DNA of 64,000 nt, from contig NW_023998453.1 in assembly GCF_014805625.2 (NCBI RefSeq), positions 1,012,921-1,076,920 on the forward strand. Reading direction: 5' to 3'. The translations under genes and the position numbers were made by a program. The stretch comes from Glossina fuscipes. Its lineage: Eukaryota; Arthropoda; Insecta; Diptera; Glossinidae. The notes below the pieces were generated by a model, which saw only the letters and a program-made list of their open reading frames with translations, was not told the origin of the DNA and made no database searches. Shown in pieces: positions 1 through 12,084 of this stretch; the stretch's first letter is position 1, and every line of letters starts with the position of its first letter.

Positions 1-1335
1 TCAAAGTTGTGTGCAAACTGTATATATATAACGATATTAGTGTATCTTCGAATAGCGATGATTGGCGTAGAAGAAACAAAAATATGAATGAAGTGATATC
101 TTAGTAATGAAACCAGCAGATAAAAGCCGTGTTTGGGGCTTAAATGTGTTTCTGCTTTTTTTTTGTTTTTTGTTTGAATAACAAGCGCAAAAACGAAAAA
201 AAAAAGCTAGACAAACAAGCAATAGTAGCGGGTAAAAACTCTGCCAATACGAGTTAGCGTTAATAGCCAGAGATTTTTTTCTCTCTCTCTCTCTCTCTCT
301 CTTGTGTTATTTTGCAGTCACCAAGAACTGATGTAAGTAAGCCACATTTAGATATGTACGAATGCAAACGCATGCAATGCGTTATTTTTTTTTTTTTAGT
401 CTATAGTTTTTAGTTATGATATCGTGGTCGCTTTGTTTCTTTGAATTTGCTTCCATGCATTTCGCGCACACATATATACTACATACTGCATACAATTCGG
501 TTTGTAGTTGCTCTTGTTGCGTGCTTCCAATCTAATATATGAGCGAAGCAAAAATGCTGTGCTTTATTTTGTAATTTTTTACACACGCACACACACACAC
601 ACACACATCTTTAAAGCACTTGTATCTTTTATGCGAGCAATTGGTTTTTTTTTCGGCTGTTCGTCAGTTGGTTGTGTTTGGTGTGTCGAATTGTTGTTGG
701 TATTTTTTTTTTTTTTCTGTTTTCCAAATTGCTGCCCATGAATTTTATGAAATGTGAGACTTGACGTCTGACTGCTATGATTGCTTTTGGCACTTTTGAC
801 ACACATGTGTGTGTGTGTGTGCATGCATGCATGTGCCTACGGCTGCGTGTACACGCTACTATTGTTAGTGGTGGTCACATTGATATGATATGGTGTCACT
901 GCCACTGTCACTGTCACTGTCAATTGTAGTTTAATGCTCAGCCGAATTATGAAAAAATTATTGATATATTGGCTTGTTAGAGAAGCCATTACGCAAGTTT
1001 TCATAACACATGACGCTCTCGTTCATATTTGTTTAAAATTCCACAGGCTTTTGGCATCCATTCATTATTGATATCCATTCTATGCTTTTTAATCGATTTT
1101 TTAGGATAATTGTTTGAGGAACTTTATAGCGTTTTGGTGATTTCGAGATGAGACCAAGATGAGTTATTATAATAACTTCTCATTCCTGAATATTGTATTC
1201 CATTCTTACAGGAAAAATTTGGACATTATCGCGGGAGTTTTTGTGCAAAAGCCCCGAACTTTATTGTTATCGCGCAATTTTTAATACTTTAAGGGTTATT
1301 TCCCAAATAGTTCATTAAAGACGGATTCTCCGAGA
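1..1335. other. Noncoding AT-rich DNA with microsatellites
   Basis: No supportable gene. Simple repeats seen here are (TC)n at 281-302, (CA)n at 581-607, (TG)n at about 805-822 and an imperfect CACTGT hexamer run at 895-922. The open frames across the CA/TG tracts are low-complexity artefacts. The density of short microsatellites is typical of fly introns and intergenic DNA. Confidence 0.6.
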
Positions 1336-1638
1336 ATGACCCACGATACATGCTTGTTATCGCAAATTCGTTTAAATGACAAATGTCAAGCTTTTTTGCC
1401 ATTTTGGATGAAATTACCTTACTTTCCTGACGCAGTGTTTATAGTTCTAAATTTATTAGGTATTCCCATTGGAATCTGGGGATTTCAATGGCGATGGCTG
1501 AAATCGAACAGCAAACATGAAAATGAAAAAAAATGGAAAGAGGATATAAGAAATGAAGAGAAGGATTTGGAAAGAAATGGGTGGAGCAAAAGAGATGGCG
1601 GGAGAACAGAATTATTTCAAAAAGATGAACCTGTTTGA
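1336..1638 (+). CDS. Possible 100-codon small membrane-protein ORF (weak)
   Basis: The ORF starts with a true ATG in a purine-rich context (GAGA before ATG). Residues about 31-50 form a hydrophobic stretch (from FPDAVFIVLNLL to GIWGFQW) followed by a very charged Lys/Glu/Arg tail. The tail coincides with the start of a purine-only low-complexity tract (about 1510-1960), so the second half of the ORF may stay open simply because GA-rich sequence lacks stop codons. I recognise no family, and no TATA box, intron or poly(A) signal is evident. It could be a real small transmembrane protein or chance; chance is more likely. Confidence 0.18.
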   Translation: MTHDTCLLSQIRLNDKCQAFLPFWMKLPYFPDAVFIVLNLLGIPIGIWGFQWRWLKSNSKHENEKKWKEDIRNEEKDLERNGWSKRDGGRTELFQKDEPV

Positions 1639-1960
1639 GAAGAGAAGAGAAGAGAAGAGAAGAGAAGAGAAGAAAATAGAAGTAAGAGAAAGAGATGGAC
1701 AGAGAAGAGATGGAAGATAAAATATGGAAAGAAAAGGGAATAGTCGAGAATAGCTAAGAAGACAAGGGAAAAGCGAAAGAGAAAAGACGAGTGCCGAAGC
1801 GAAGAAAAGTGAAGAGAAGGAGAAAAAGAGGAGATATGTGAAAAGAAGAGTAGATCATAAAAGATAATAGAAGAGAAGAGAAGATAATAGGGGGTAGCAG
1901 AATAGCACAAAAGGGAAAAGAATAGTCGAGAGAATAAAAGGAAAACAGAGACAATGCAAA
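1510..1960. repeat. Purine-rich (GA/GAGAA) low-complexity tract
   Basis: About 450 bp in which the plus strand is nearly all A and G. It includes a clean (GAGAA)n pentamer run at about 1637-1673 and many degraded GAGAA/GAAAA copies around it. The complementary strand is therefore Ser/Leu/Phe-rich in every frame, which explains the minus-strand open frames here. Confidence 0.85.
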
Positions 1961-4199
1961 ATAATATAAGGATTACAACATTTCAACCACCTTCGACCAT
2001 TCTTGAGATGCACTGAAAGAAATAAGTAAGGAGGGAAATGAAAAAAAAAAGAGAAACTCGAACGAATAGTAGTTAAAGTCGAACTTTTGCTGGGGCCTGT
2101 GCTAATTTAAAATTACTTGAAATTTCACGAGTTCGTAGCTATTACATATACTTATCGATGGCTATCGCTACAATTCAATTGAACATGTTTTGACTTTATT
2201 GACCACCCAATATAGCAATGAGTTTATACGACGAACCGCTATTAGACAGATAACATACATGCACCTCACACTTTTCTATAAGGACATATGACATTTTTGT
2301 GTTATTGATTTGTTGTGACAGCAAATTGATACGTTACCACCACTAATCTATAAAGTAGTTATGAATTTGCCATAATAGCATAGATTGATTGCATTTGTCA
2401 TAAATTACACACTTAACACGTGTTAAGCTTATAATTATTCGTTTAAAACGGATGTTATTCTTTTATAATATTAAAGTAAATTCCATACGTAACTGCATAC
2501 AGCCGGACATATATTATAGTAAATATATATATATATATATATAAATGTCAAGAAATTAATCAATTTAATTGAGTGGATACTTAGGTTAATTAAACAGCCG
2601 GTAGGTGTGCTTCGATAATATCGACATCCTAGATAATGTTAGAAGGTGTGAAATGAACAGTTTGCTCGGTTTTTCCATTAATTGATTTGCATGATTTTGA
2701 TTTTAAAAGATAAAATCTACTTGTCAACCACTCATACTGAAGACAAAGTTTTTGCGTAAACTTATGTTGACTAAACCGAAGGCGGCGTATACACATTTCA
2801 TATTTCTTGCACGAGTTGTAAAACAAAGTTTTTTTTTCATGTGCGCGTTTTCTGTTCTTTTACACGAACTCCTCTACGGATGCCTTTGTGGATGGGTTTA
2901 ATTTTTATTTTTTATTTTTTTTTAAGATTGAATATCTTCTCCGCCCGCTAGCGCTCCGAGACGAGACAAGATGTCAACTTTAATATACAAATGGCTTCGG
3001 GAGCTGCAGGCTACAAATTCAATTTGCCACTTATATCAAGTGTTCTTAGATATTTCTTTACACGCCGAAGACAAGCGCTATTTATGATTACAATTTAGTT
3101 TAATATTTATAAGAAGTACCAAGTATATACAAACATAGGACATTATGGGTTTTTTTTTTTTTTTTTTTTTTTTTGAAGACAAGAAAGAGCTTGTATAACG
3201 AGGACTCAAATTCAAAGTACGGCCCCGTTCCCCATTTTTAATTGACGATTCCTCTGGCCATTTGTCGTTTTCTTGTAGATTCCAGAGCGTTCTTCTTGGA
3301 CGATTTCTGTTCGTGCGAATTTTTTTTTAAAGCAGCGGAATAGAATTTAAAGACAGTAAGTACTTTCACGGAGAAAAATCTTAACACGGAAATGACTCGC
3401 CAAAAACTTGTTCTTGCACTGAGTATTCTGAAAATATCGTAGTGTTGAGTGGAAAAAACGAAATAATTACTTTGTGTTCCCACGTCCCATCGATTCGCCA
3501 GTTTGTCAGGTAACCTGTCGGACTGGCTATAGTTTATCGATTACTAGCAGACTTCTTTATTACTTTAGTAATCGACTAAATCCGGATTGGAAAATTAAGC
3601 TGATATACCTACCATGGGTCAGCACCAGCTTTCATCGTTGCAATATTATCTTCTTATGGGGTCGATTATATGTATTTACGGTTTCCGTTGCTAGAAAACA
3701 AAGATAAAAAAAAAAAAAAAAAAACAAGAAACGAAAATAGCCCAACTTAGGAGCTTAGTACCGCATATTCGAAGTTGATCTTTAAACATTAATTATATTC
3801 TTTATGTTTGTAATAAAAAATGTGTAATTATTGGTTTGTCATTTCAGATCAGAGCACTCATGCATCATAATACAAAAATGACAGTTTATTAAATTATTTT
3901 ATTACGGTATTGCAAAAAGAGAAAGAAAAAAAAAAATATAAATAAAAATCTCATTTACACTTAAAATTACTTTTCATAGACAAATAAATTTAAATATGTA
4001 TTATCGAGCACCACACCTTATACATATATATGCTTATAATCTTTCAACAATGCATTATAGATATTCTTGCTGTTATTGTTGTTGCTTTTGTTTTGTTGTT
4101 CTACCAGAGCAATGCTAAAGAAAAATTTTCCCATCAGAGGCTAGAAAAAAAAAACAAAATAATGAAAATCATGTAAATGCATAGAAAAGCAGAACAAAA
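1961..4199. other. Noncoding AT-rich DNA
   Basis: No gene supported. It contains (TA)n at 2523-2543, a long poly(T) at about 3151-3174 and a poly(A) run at about 3707-3724. The open frames at 3238-3483 (minus) and 3474-3707 (plus) lack recognisable domains, and the plus one starts at a non-ATG codon. Confidence 0.5.
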
Positions 4200-5240
4200 C
4201 AAGCTGACCGATTGACTGACTGACTGACTGATTGACTGACTCATTCACCAACAGCTTAGACAGCAAGTAATCGGCTTGAAATTGATATGCAATTCAGGCT
4301 AATAATTTGTTTAATTGCAACAACAAGTGGTTGCTTGCAACAGCATACATACATTCTGCTATCGGCCAATTCGTTGTATCAGTTTAGGTTGCGTTGCTGG
4401 AACGCGACCGCTGCTGTTTATAGAATAAATTATTAATTGCTTACAAAATAGATTTAAGTGTTGACCAAAATAGCAAAAATTATTTAGCAAAAACAATAGC
4501 GTTAGCAGCAGCAGCAGCAGCAGCAGCTGCAATATCAGCTAAAGCAGTAGTGGCAGCAAATTCTATTAAAGTATTAAATTTAGAAAGAATAATAATAAAG
4601 CCTTAGAGTAAGAGGGTGTTATTATGCTAACCAGGTGCAAACACACACATAGTCGACGGTGTTACGTTTTTGTATCGCAGTAAGTTTTGCTGTTATATGC
4701 TACTGTTGTCCATTGAAGCATAGCGCATTGGCTGGCCGCACGAAAATTGAGCAAACAAAGCCCAAGGAAGTAACGAAAGAAATAAAAGCACAACAAAGTC
4801 AAATATTATTCAAGAATTTCAAGGCTACTTAAATGCTTTTCTTATAAAAGCTATTCATTACAACAACCATATGATAATAGCGCACAACCACTACACCACC
4901 ACCACCACCACCACCACCACCACCATCGTCGCTATCATTCGAGCTTAGGGGAGAATTCCTAATCAATGCCAATACATTGTATAAATGTGTGTGTATGTGT
5001 GTGTGTGAGTGTATGTTTGTGAGTGTGTTTGTGTTAAAAACAGCATGAGTAGCCAAACCAACTTAGTAGGTATCAAAAATTTATGAATATCTACATCAGT
5101 AAGTTAGGTAGAAAAACAATGGAAACAAGTGTGGGCCAAAATATTCACCTTTCAAAATGTACTGATGCATGATTTATGGTAATCGCGTACCAGCCCATCC
5201 CACCATTCACTCTACTACTATGTATATATATATATATACA
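4200..5240. repeat. Microsatellite cluster
   Basis: Several simple repeats sit close together: (GACT)n at 4212-4242, (GCA)n at 4504-4530, (CAC)n at 4894-4925, an imperfect TG-rich tract at 4986-5035 and (TA)n at 5222-5237. None lies in a supportable reading frame. The GCA run is not part of a long ORF, so it is not a poly-Gln or poly-Ala coding repeat on what can be seen. Confidence 0.8.
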
Positions 5241-8200
5241 TATAGAGAGTTAGTCATATTTATCGTTTGTGTAAGCCGGGCATATAATTAATTGAAACAA
5301 TTATTTCGAGAGAATCATTATATGAGTTAAGTCATATTTCCATATCTACGTGAGTGTATAAAGCGGTTATTTGTTGTGGTAAAAATACCATAAAAATGCT
5401 AAACCTTTTCTTTTTATTTTTTTATTTTTTTTCATAGCGAAAGATCATTTTTCGCTTGGTAAACATAGATTACGTTTAATCAATCCGCTTATTCAGTTGT
5501 TTTATTTAATTAAATTGATTTTCTTCGTTAAACTTGGTGTTGATGCGTTATAAAGCTATTTTCACAAGATTCTTTACATACTAGGTTTTATATTCAGGAA
5601 GGAACCATAATCATCCAATAAATACTTTCGTGCTTGACCAAATCGCAAGATTCGATGATTGTTTCCCTTTTTTGTGTGTTTTGTTATGTGTCACTAGCCA
5701 GTTGATGGTAATGGAGAAGTAAGGTGGCTAGAGGAGCGGTGAAGTGCTCACGCATGTTTGCCATGAAAGTGGCGGCATCTAGAATTCCGAGAAAGAGTTA
5801 TAGAGCCATAGGGATTTTCCCATCCACAGCTGCAGAGTGCGATTAGACAATGACTAATCGCGCTTGCGTCTTTTTCGTCGACGTCAAAATTCTTTTGACG
5901 CCTGTTTTTTTTCATTATCTGTGTTCACCTGCTTGTCTATCCGTCTGTCCGGCGAATTGTGTGAAAATTTGATTCTTCTCTTTTTGATTTTGTCTCGCGG
6001 AGTATATATTGTGCGGCATCCATTAACCAGTTGATATCAAACTTCGTTTTGGTCTAACTTGATGCGAGACGATCTTCGCTCGCAGGTTTGTAAATTTGCA
6101 CAAGCACAAGCGGTTGCGGAAGTATTCAGTGAACTTACTGCCCATTTTTTAAGCTCTCTAAACGTATGGTTAGCAGTTTATTAGTCCGGAAACTCTTCTT
6201 TTTCTTCGGATGCTCCGTTGGCTTAACGTTTCGTTATGCGCCTTTTCCTTTAAATACCTTATCAGTGTCCTACCCCACCGCGCTCGTCAATCAGCAAACG
6301 AGTGGATGTATCCTGTTTTGGCTCTTTGATTTGTAAGCCTGCCAATCTCTTAGGCGCGCAATCTCTATTTTTAGTAACCTTTATGCGCTTTAGCCCCTAT
6401 GTCCTCTATATTCCATGTGTCAATCCATGTGTCTGCCTGGCTCGTATTTCTGGCAGTCCCTCCCAGTCTCTCCCAGTGCTTATATCTGTCGATTCCGCAA
6501 GCTCTATGTCTTACAGCTAAGCTGTCTGCCATTTCTATCTACTATGTGCCAATATATTTGCACCTGTTACTACCTCAGTCCGTCCGAATTCGTTTATTTC
6601 CAAGTATTAGCACAATTATCTTAGATCGGAAATCTGCGCGATTTTAAAATGTCTAATTGTGATTGCGGCAAGAGAAAGGTTTAATTTTCTTTATCTTTAA
6701 CTATTTAATCTTTTAATCGACAAGTTGCTTTTATTTTACATACATATGCCACCACATTCTCATTGAATCTATAGTATTATAAGAATCTAGAGTGTGAAGT
6801 AAAGCGAATATATCTGAGCAGTGCTTTTAAAAGTAAAAGAATTTTATCTTCTATTTGAAATAAGTTCAAATAAAACTCACATTTAATTAAATTAATGCAG
6901 ATCGTAAATACGATTTCTTATCGAACAAGTGTATGAAGAGTACAAGAGATTTTCTTACACTTGATATGCAAATTTAGAATTATACGAAAGCTTTTTTCAT
7001 ATTATTTGCCATAATTATGATATTTTGCAACGATTTGCAAGCCATTATATAGTTATTAGTTATTAATTTATGGATTCGCGTAAAGAAAAATCAAGTTTTT
7101 TGTATTGTGTGTGTGTGGGGAATCAAGTACAAATTTGAAAAAAACATGTACGACGACGAGATGATAAAAAGAAGCAAACGAAGAAGAATGACGTAAGATC
7201 ATCAAAGATTCTGCATTTAAAAGCTTTTTCAAATTATATATTGAACGATATTAATGGGACTACCGTCAATTACTTAGATAACTGAATAACATTTAATAAT
7301 GAATTGTTTGTGGAATTTCTCGTAAATAAATGTTCAGGTATTTAATGGCTTGCAATTTCTCAAAGAAAATTTCCATAACAACTCTTACGTGAACTAATTA
7401 CGTGTTCTTAAGCTTTAATTAATAAGTAAAGAGATTTTTGTAATCCATGCCAAACGCCATGTCATGTATTGAGTTGAAATTGTCATCCAATATACACGAA
7501 AGAACATGATGTCCATGAAATGTAAAACCAAAAGCATATATCATTCCATCAAATTTTTACGCCTTTAAACCAGAATATAACTTATGACCTTTGACATGTC
7601 GGCATTTGATACCGCGTTAATCAATGTGCAATTGCGCTTGCTTTTATGGTTGTGTGTAGGTGTATTATATAACCACATTCTATGCTCAATTTCCGTTAGA
7701 CAGAAATTTTTGATTTTGTTTCATTTTCAGCTAAAACATTGTCCAAGTTAAACAATTTTTTTATTTTTGTTTATAAAGAGCAAAACAGTCATGTATATGT
7801 GTATACGAATAACAAAGCTATGCACATAAATTTTGAACTTAAAATTCTAGAATGTCATGGGTCATACGAAAACATTTACACACCCACGCTAATGCTAATA
7901 TCAACGCATAAATATTCTGCGCACATATAACTGAGGGGCATTGCTGCTTTACCGTTGTCAGTGCTTTTGCCTTATTTGCTGACTTCAACAGAAAATTTTA
8001 TTTAACCAAACAAATTTTACTTAGGTAACTAAAAACATTGTTAGATTGTAAAGCGATTACGGGGAACAATGGAGATCCAATTTCGTTTCCATATCCACTC
8101 AGTTTTAGTGTCAAAGTGAAACGAATTGTAAAAAGGAAATCTCTCTCAAATCGATACACGGTTTCAGTTGATCCGCACGTTAATAAAAATTTTTCATTTA

Positions 8201-8274
8201 AATCTAAGATTCGTGACAACATTTGAATTGAAATCTGTATTAAATTTCATGCCAATACCTTCAGTAGTTATGAA
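5241..8274. other. Noncoding DNA, possible mini-me trace near 5931-5955
   Basis: No gene supported. A short GTCT/GTCC run at 5931-5955 resembles the (GTCY)n core of dipteran mini-me elements, but no flanking similarity is clear. Three overlapping short frames at 6302-6647 in a C/T-rich patch are mutually exclusive and carry no recognisable motif. The rest is AT-rich. Confidence 0.45.
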
Positions 8275-8403
8275 CCCCTTTCGCGACGGGAGGTCTTCTA
8301 TGTACGGTAGCATTTGTCGCATCACAGCAGCTGCGACTCCATTCATATAGGGCAGAGAGTATTTAGTGTGGAAGTACGGTGCTTATGCGCCGTCACGAAA
8401 GGG
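8275..8403. mobile_element. piggyBac-type MITE (129 bp)
   Basis: The left end CCCCTTTCGCGACGG (8275-8289) and the right end CCGTCACGAAAGGG (8390-8403) are inverted copies differing at two positions (one extra C and one C/T change). The right end is followed directly by TTAA (8404-8407). The left end is preceded by TGAA (8271-8274), one base away from TTAA. TTAA target duplication plus a CCCT-type end is the signature of piggyBac transposons (established knowledge). There is no coding capacity, so this is a non-autonomous miniature element. Confidence 0.7.
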
Positions 8404-8407
8404 TTAA

Positions 8408-11040
8408 TAAGAGATTCGTTTGTTTGCTTTGCTTGCGATTGCCGAACGATACGAGTTTAATTTTTGATAAAAACGTCTCGAAGAATCAATGCATTGTGGG
8501 AACGTGTATTAGCGTAATGCAATAACCGGAAACTGTGTCCTCGGCCTTGCTAGGTTGCCGCACGCAAACGGCTCATAAAGATCAAATCATATTTCGTGTT
8601 ATAGTTTGTCGTAGCGGAAGGTATTCTTAAGACACGGAACAGCGAAATGCTTCATAATACGTATACGTACATAGTATACATAGATAATACAAATCTAAGA
8701 TTACATTGACATACCCGGTATTCACTGTTTGCCAAGACTTTCTTTTACGACTTAAAATGAGTGACAAAAGGGATTGCCATCAGTAATTGCGTTATTGAGT
8801 TAAGCAATAGTATACCAGGGGATTTAGATATTTTGTCAGAATCTTTGAAATTATTTTTATTTTTAATGAAGAAGAAGCATATTAAAGCGCGACTTAGAGA
8901 TAGAGTTAAGCCGTTTAGAAGGCAATTGAAATTTTTTTATCAGGGGGAAAGCAATTTCATTTCGGTTATAGCATTGGAAGAACAACGACATTGTAAGTCA
9001 GCCTGCAATTTCACATTTACCAACGATATATATACACTATGGCTATCTATGGGGCGTGTCCCTTATAGAAACATTTGAATATTAAGCAACACTCTCACTT
9101 CACCAACAGATAATTAGCCAATAATTACCCGTAAGTTGAACATGTTATCATCATATATTTTTGCCCATTATAGGGACATATGTAAACCTGATTTATAACC
9201 AGGAACTATATGCTTCAAGTTCGTATGCCAACTTTGGCGATTGTCAACATTCCAACAATCGAAGGTAGACGCAAGCATATTTTTGTTGGCATCTTGATGC
9301 ATATTTACGTGGTCCAAATGATATCATAAGTTCAGAATCTTTCAAGATGAGTTCTCATTTTAACTTGTCCATTTTCCATTTGAACTGGCCCTATAAAGCC
9401 ATTGTTGCCATTGAAATTTATAAAGTAGAGAATTTTTTAGATGCATTCGCTATACATTCACCAATTGGGAGCTGGAGATACATGAACGAGATCAAGATAG
9501 GTAAGTAAAATTAGGTAGGTAAAATTATGCAGAGTGAGTTTCTCCTACACAAGAAAATTTGTAGCATATGAGGTTTATGAAGGCATAGCCAAGTAAAGTA
9601 CTGGAACTATCACTTCAATCATGACAAACGAGAGTTTGGTGCGGTTTTACTTTGCGGTCATGCTTTCTAAAAATCGCTAATGGTTCGACCATTATAGTGA
9701 ATTGATATTTTACCAAACGATGCCAACTAAAGCCTTTGGCCTTAATTTAGCGCAACGGATGTGGAAGATGTTTATTTTCAGGCGCTAGCTATCATACAAC
9801 TTGTGAATTGGTGCCTTTGTTAACCAATTGATTTCAGACTACACCTATTATCGAAGGATATTAAACATCACACAGTCTGATGGCTGAATATGAGAAATTT
9901 TCTGTCGGTAATCCCAAGTTTTCTGGAGTCGGCCTTTCTTATAGAAGGCTAATAGCAATAACAGAGGAAATGGCGCCGATTTTTAGGGGAAACTGTCGCA
10001 GTAGACTATCGCTCGCGTTTATGTACGCATTGCCAAATATATTCCATAACATCCCCTATGTTTCTTTCGCTCCGTCCATCTTCCGTCTGAAACTTGATGA
10101 TGTTCTGCCGAGAAATCTATTTCGATTTTTATAGTCTTCCTAAGATGCCTTTCCAAATAGGCGTCAAAGAACAATTGCTCTTGTAACCAGAAACTCGATG
10201 CTGTTTGAATAAAGGGATAAACTAATAGCAAAATTATTATAATAATGCTTTGATTAAAATATTTTTATTTCTTTGTATCCATTTTATTAACAAAAAAAAA
10301 AAAAAAAAAAAAGAATTAATAAAATTCAAATTGCGTGCATGCACTCAATATATTAAAGATTTTACATACTAAAGCTTAGATTTGCTTAAGCAAATATTGC
10401 CCGAAACAATTTTTTCTAATACGAAAACAATTTTTATTTTGCCATAAATTTTTCAAATCATTTATGCCATAAACTTTAATCAGACTTGTTGTCATTCGAG
10501 TGCTTAAACTATTATTGTTATTGTTTCTCTTATTATTATTGTTATTAAACATTTATTAACACGAAACTATTTTGCAGATCAATTTAAATTTTATATGTTT
10601 TTGAATTTCTATACATGGTCGTTCTTTTTTGCTCGCAAACAATCAATTTTTTTTGTAAATTTTTAGCTAAACACCTTGAAAAGTGGGTGTAGTTTAATAT
10701 GCACACATAAAAACGAAAAACAAAAAAACAAAAAACAAAATTCGAATGACGACAACAGTTATAACATTCAATACTTACTTGGTTTGAAAAATCTTTTTAT
10801 TCAAAATAAAAGGATAGGAGTTTACGAAATTTGTAAGTGCGCTGACTTCAGACTAGGGATTTGATTAGGAGTTTAGCCGGAGGATCAAGGAACTGGGATT
10901 GGGCAGCTGCTGGTAGTATTTCTGGTCTGGTTGCTCCGTTCAGACCATTCCAATAATGAAGTTGATTTAAATTCGATATCTTATCCTTAAAAAAAAAAAC
11001 AAAAAACAAAAAATTCCCTTAACACACTTTCAGGAAGAAT
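8408..11040. other. Noncoding DNA, no recognisable gene
   Basis: AT-rich sequence with poly(A) near 10292-10312 and several AT-rich simple tracts at 10,500-10,760. An ATG-initiated 84-codon frame at 9880-10134 has mixed codon use but no recognisable motif. The 105-codon frame at 8761-9078 begins at GTG, not ATG. Neither is supported as a gene. Confidence 0.4.
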
Positions 11041-11044
11041 AAAG

Positions 11045-11418
11045 CTATGCGTAGCTGCCCATCAGACCCAGGGGTTCAGCAGCATTATTAAGATTGAAAA
11101 TAACTAAAACAATTATATTCAATTCGTTGACAGGGATGGCGGAGCTCATCCATCTTTTGTTCTTAGAACATGAGTAATTCCTCAAGACACGTCCCTTACT
11201 CGTGTAATTTGACGATGGTCGGAATGAAACGGTGTAAAAAGGGGAAGGGATAGCCAGTGGCCGAAGTTTAGTGGATATATAGCAAATTCGCAAGTGCTAT
11301 CGACTGAGTATTCGCTACAGTTACCACCATGTATGGTCAACTCACACCAGAATTTAAATCCACGATTACTGATTTTGTAATCGTCACACTTATGTACTCG
11401 GCTAAGAGGCAGCCACAT
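11045..11418 (-). pseudogene. Possible LTR-retrotransposon integrase C-terminal remnant
   Basis: Two overlapping minus-strand frames (11418-11182 and 11293-11045) read as protein-like sequence. The downstream one contains GRVLRNYSCSKNKRW, then a short stretch ending in VNELNIIVL. This pattern recalls the end of BEL/Pao-type integrases, where a GRV/L motif is followed about 15-25 residues later by a 'P-V-x-K-L' motif before the stop. The switch between frames would be a frameshift in a decayed copy. No flanking LTR was identified. Alternatively these are chance frames. Confidence 0.3.
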
Positions 11419-11419
11419 G

Positions 11420-12084
11420 CATATTGTTAATTATTAGTGTGACAATTGTTGTAGTATTTTTAGAGGGAGCCTTTACAACTGGTCGTAAAAGCTCTGATCA
11501 ATTTTGTAGACGACATTTACCAATGACACCTGAACCACATCCCGGGTGTTCACACAAAGCTGTCCTAACGACTACAATATAATAAATAGCTTTTGTCTTC
11601 TAAAAGATAAAAGAAACTATGTTTTTCTCTTCTTTTTTCTTTTCCGGTGAAGAGCGCGACAAAAATACAAGTATGAAATTTCAAACAACTTCGGAAAACG
11701 CGCTTAACAATGTCCGATATATGTCCGGCTCAATTCCTGCCTACTGTTTTGCCATTGTCAGCTGCTCAGTAGCAGATTGCAAGGAAACAGGTTTACACAC
11801 GGTCGGCTAGAAACGATTAAATTGTCTCGGAATATTAAATTCCTCAAGAATATATATATTTTTGTCCAAGTATTATAAACCGAAACGCATACCTACTGTT
11901 ACGAAAATCCCAGATCCAGTTAATTTCAGCTAAGTAATTTTCCCTAATAATAAATTTGCTAAAGAAGGAAAAACCAAATGAGCATTCGCAGGTGCCGCAT
12001 GCAGCTGCAGGCCGATGAAAACGATTAGAGGAAAAGCAGGCTGGCATTAGAAATAAAACCATAAATTAGGTAAAGAATTCGTAG
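11420..12084. other. Noncoding DNA, nothing recognisable
   Basis: AT-rich with no supportable ORF or RNA gene. The short frames at 11619-11810 (plus) and 11844-12062 (minus) have no motif. Confidence 0.45.

Noticed and set aside
4504..4530. (GCA)n as a poly-Gln or poly-Ala coding repeat
   Set aside because: No long open frame includes it.
6302..6647. Three overlapping plus-strand frames with hydrophobic stretches
   Set aside because: Mutually exclusive frames in a C/T-rich patch, with no conserved motif and no supporting signals.
8761..9078. 105-codon plus-strand frame
   Set aside because: The frame begins at GTG, has no upstream ATG or splice acceptor that I can see, and no motif.
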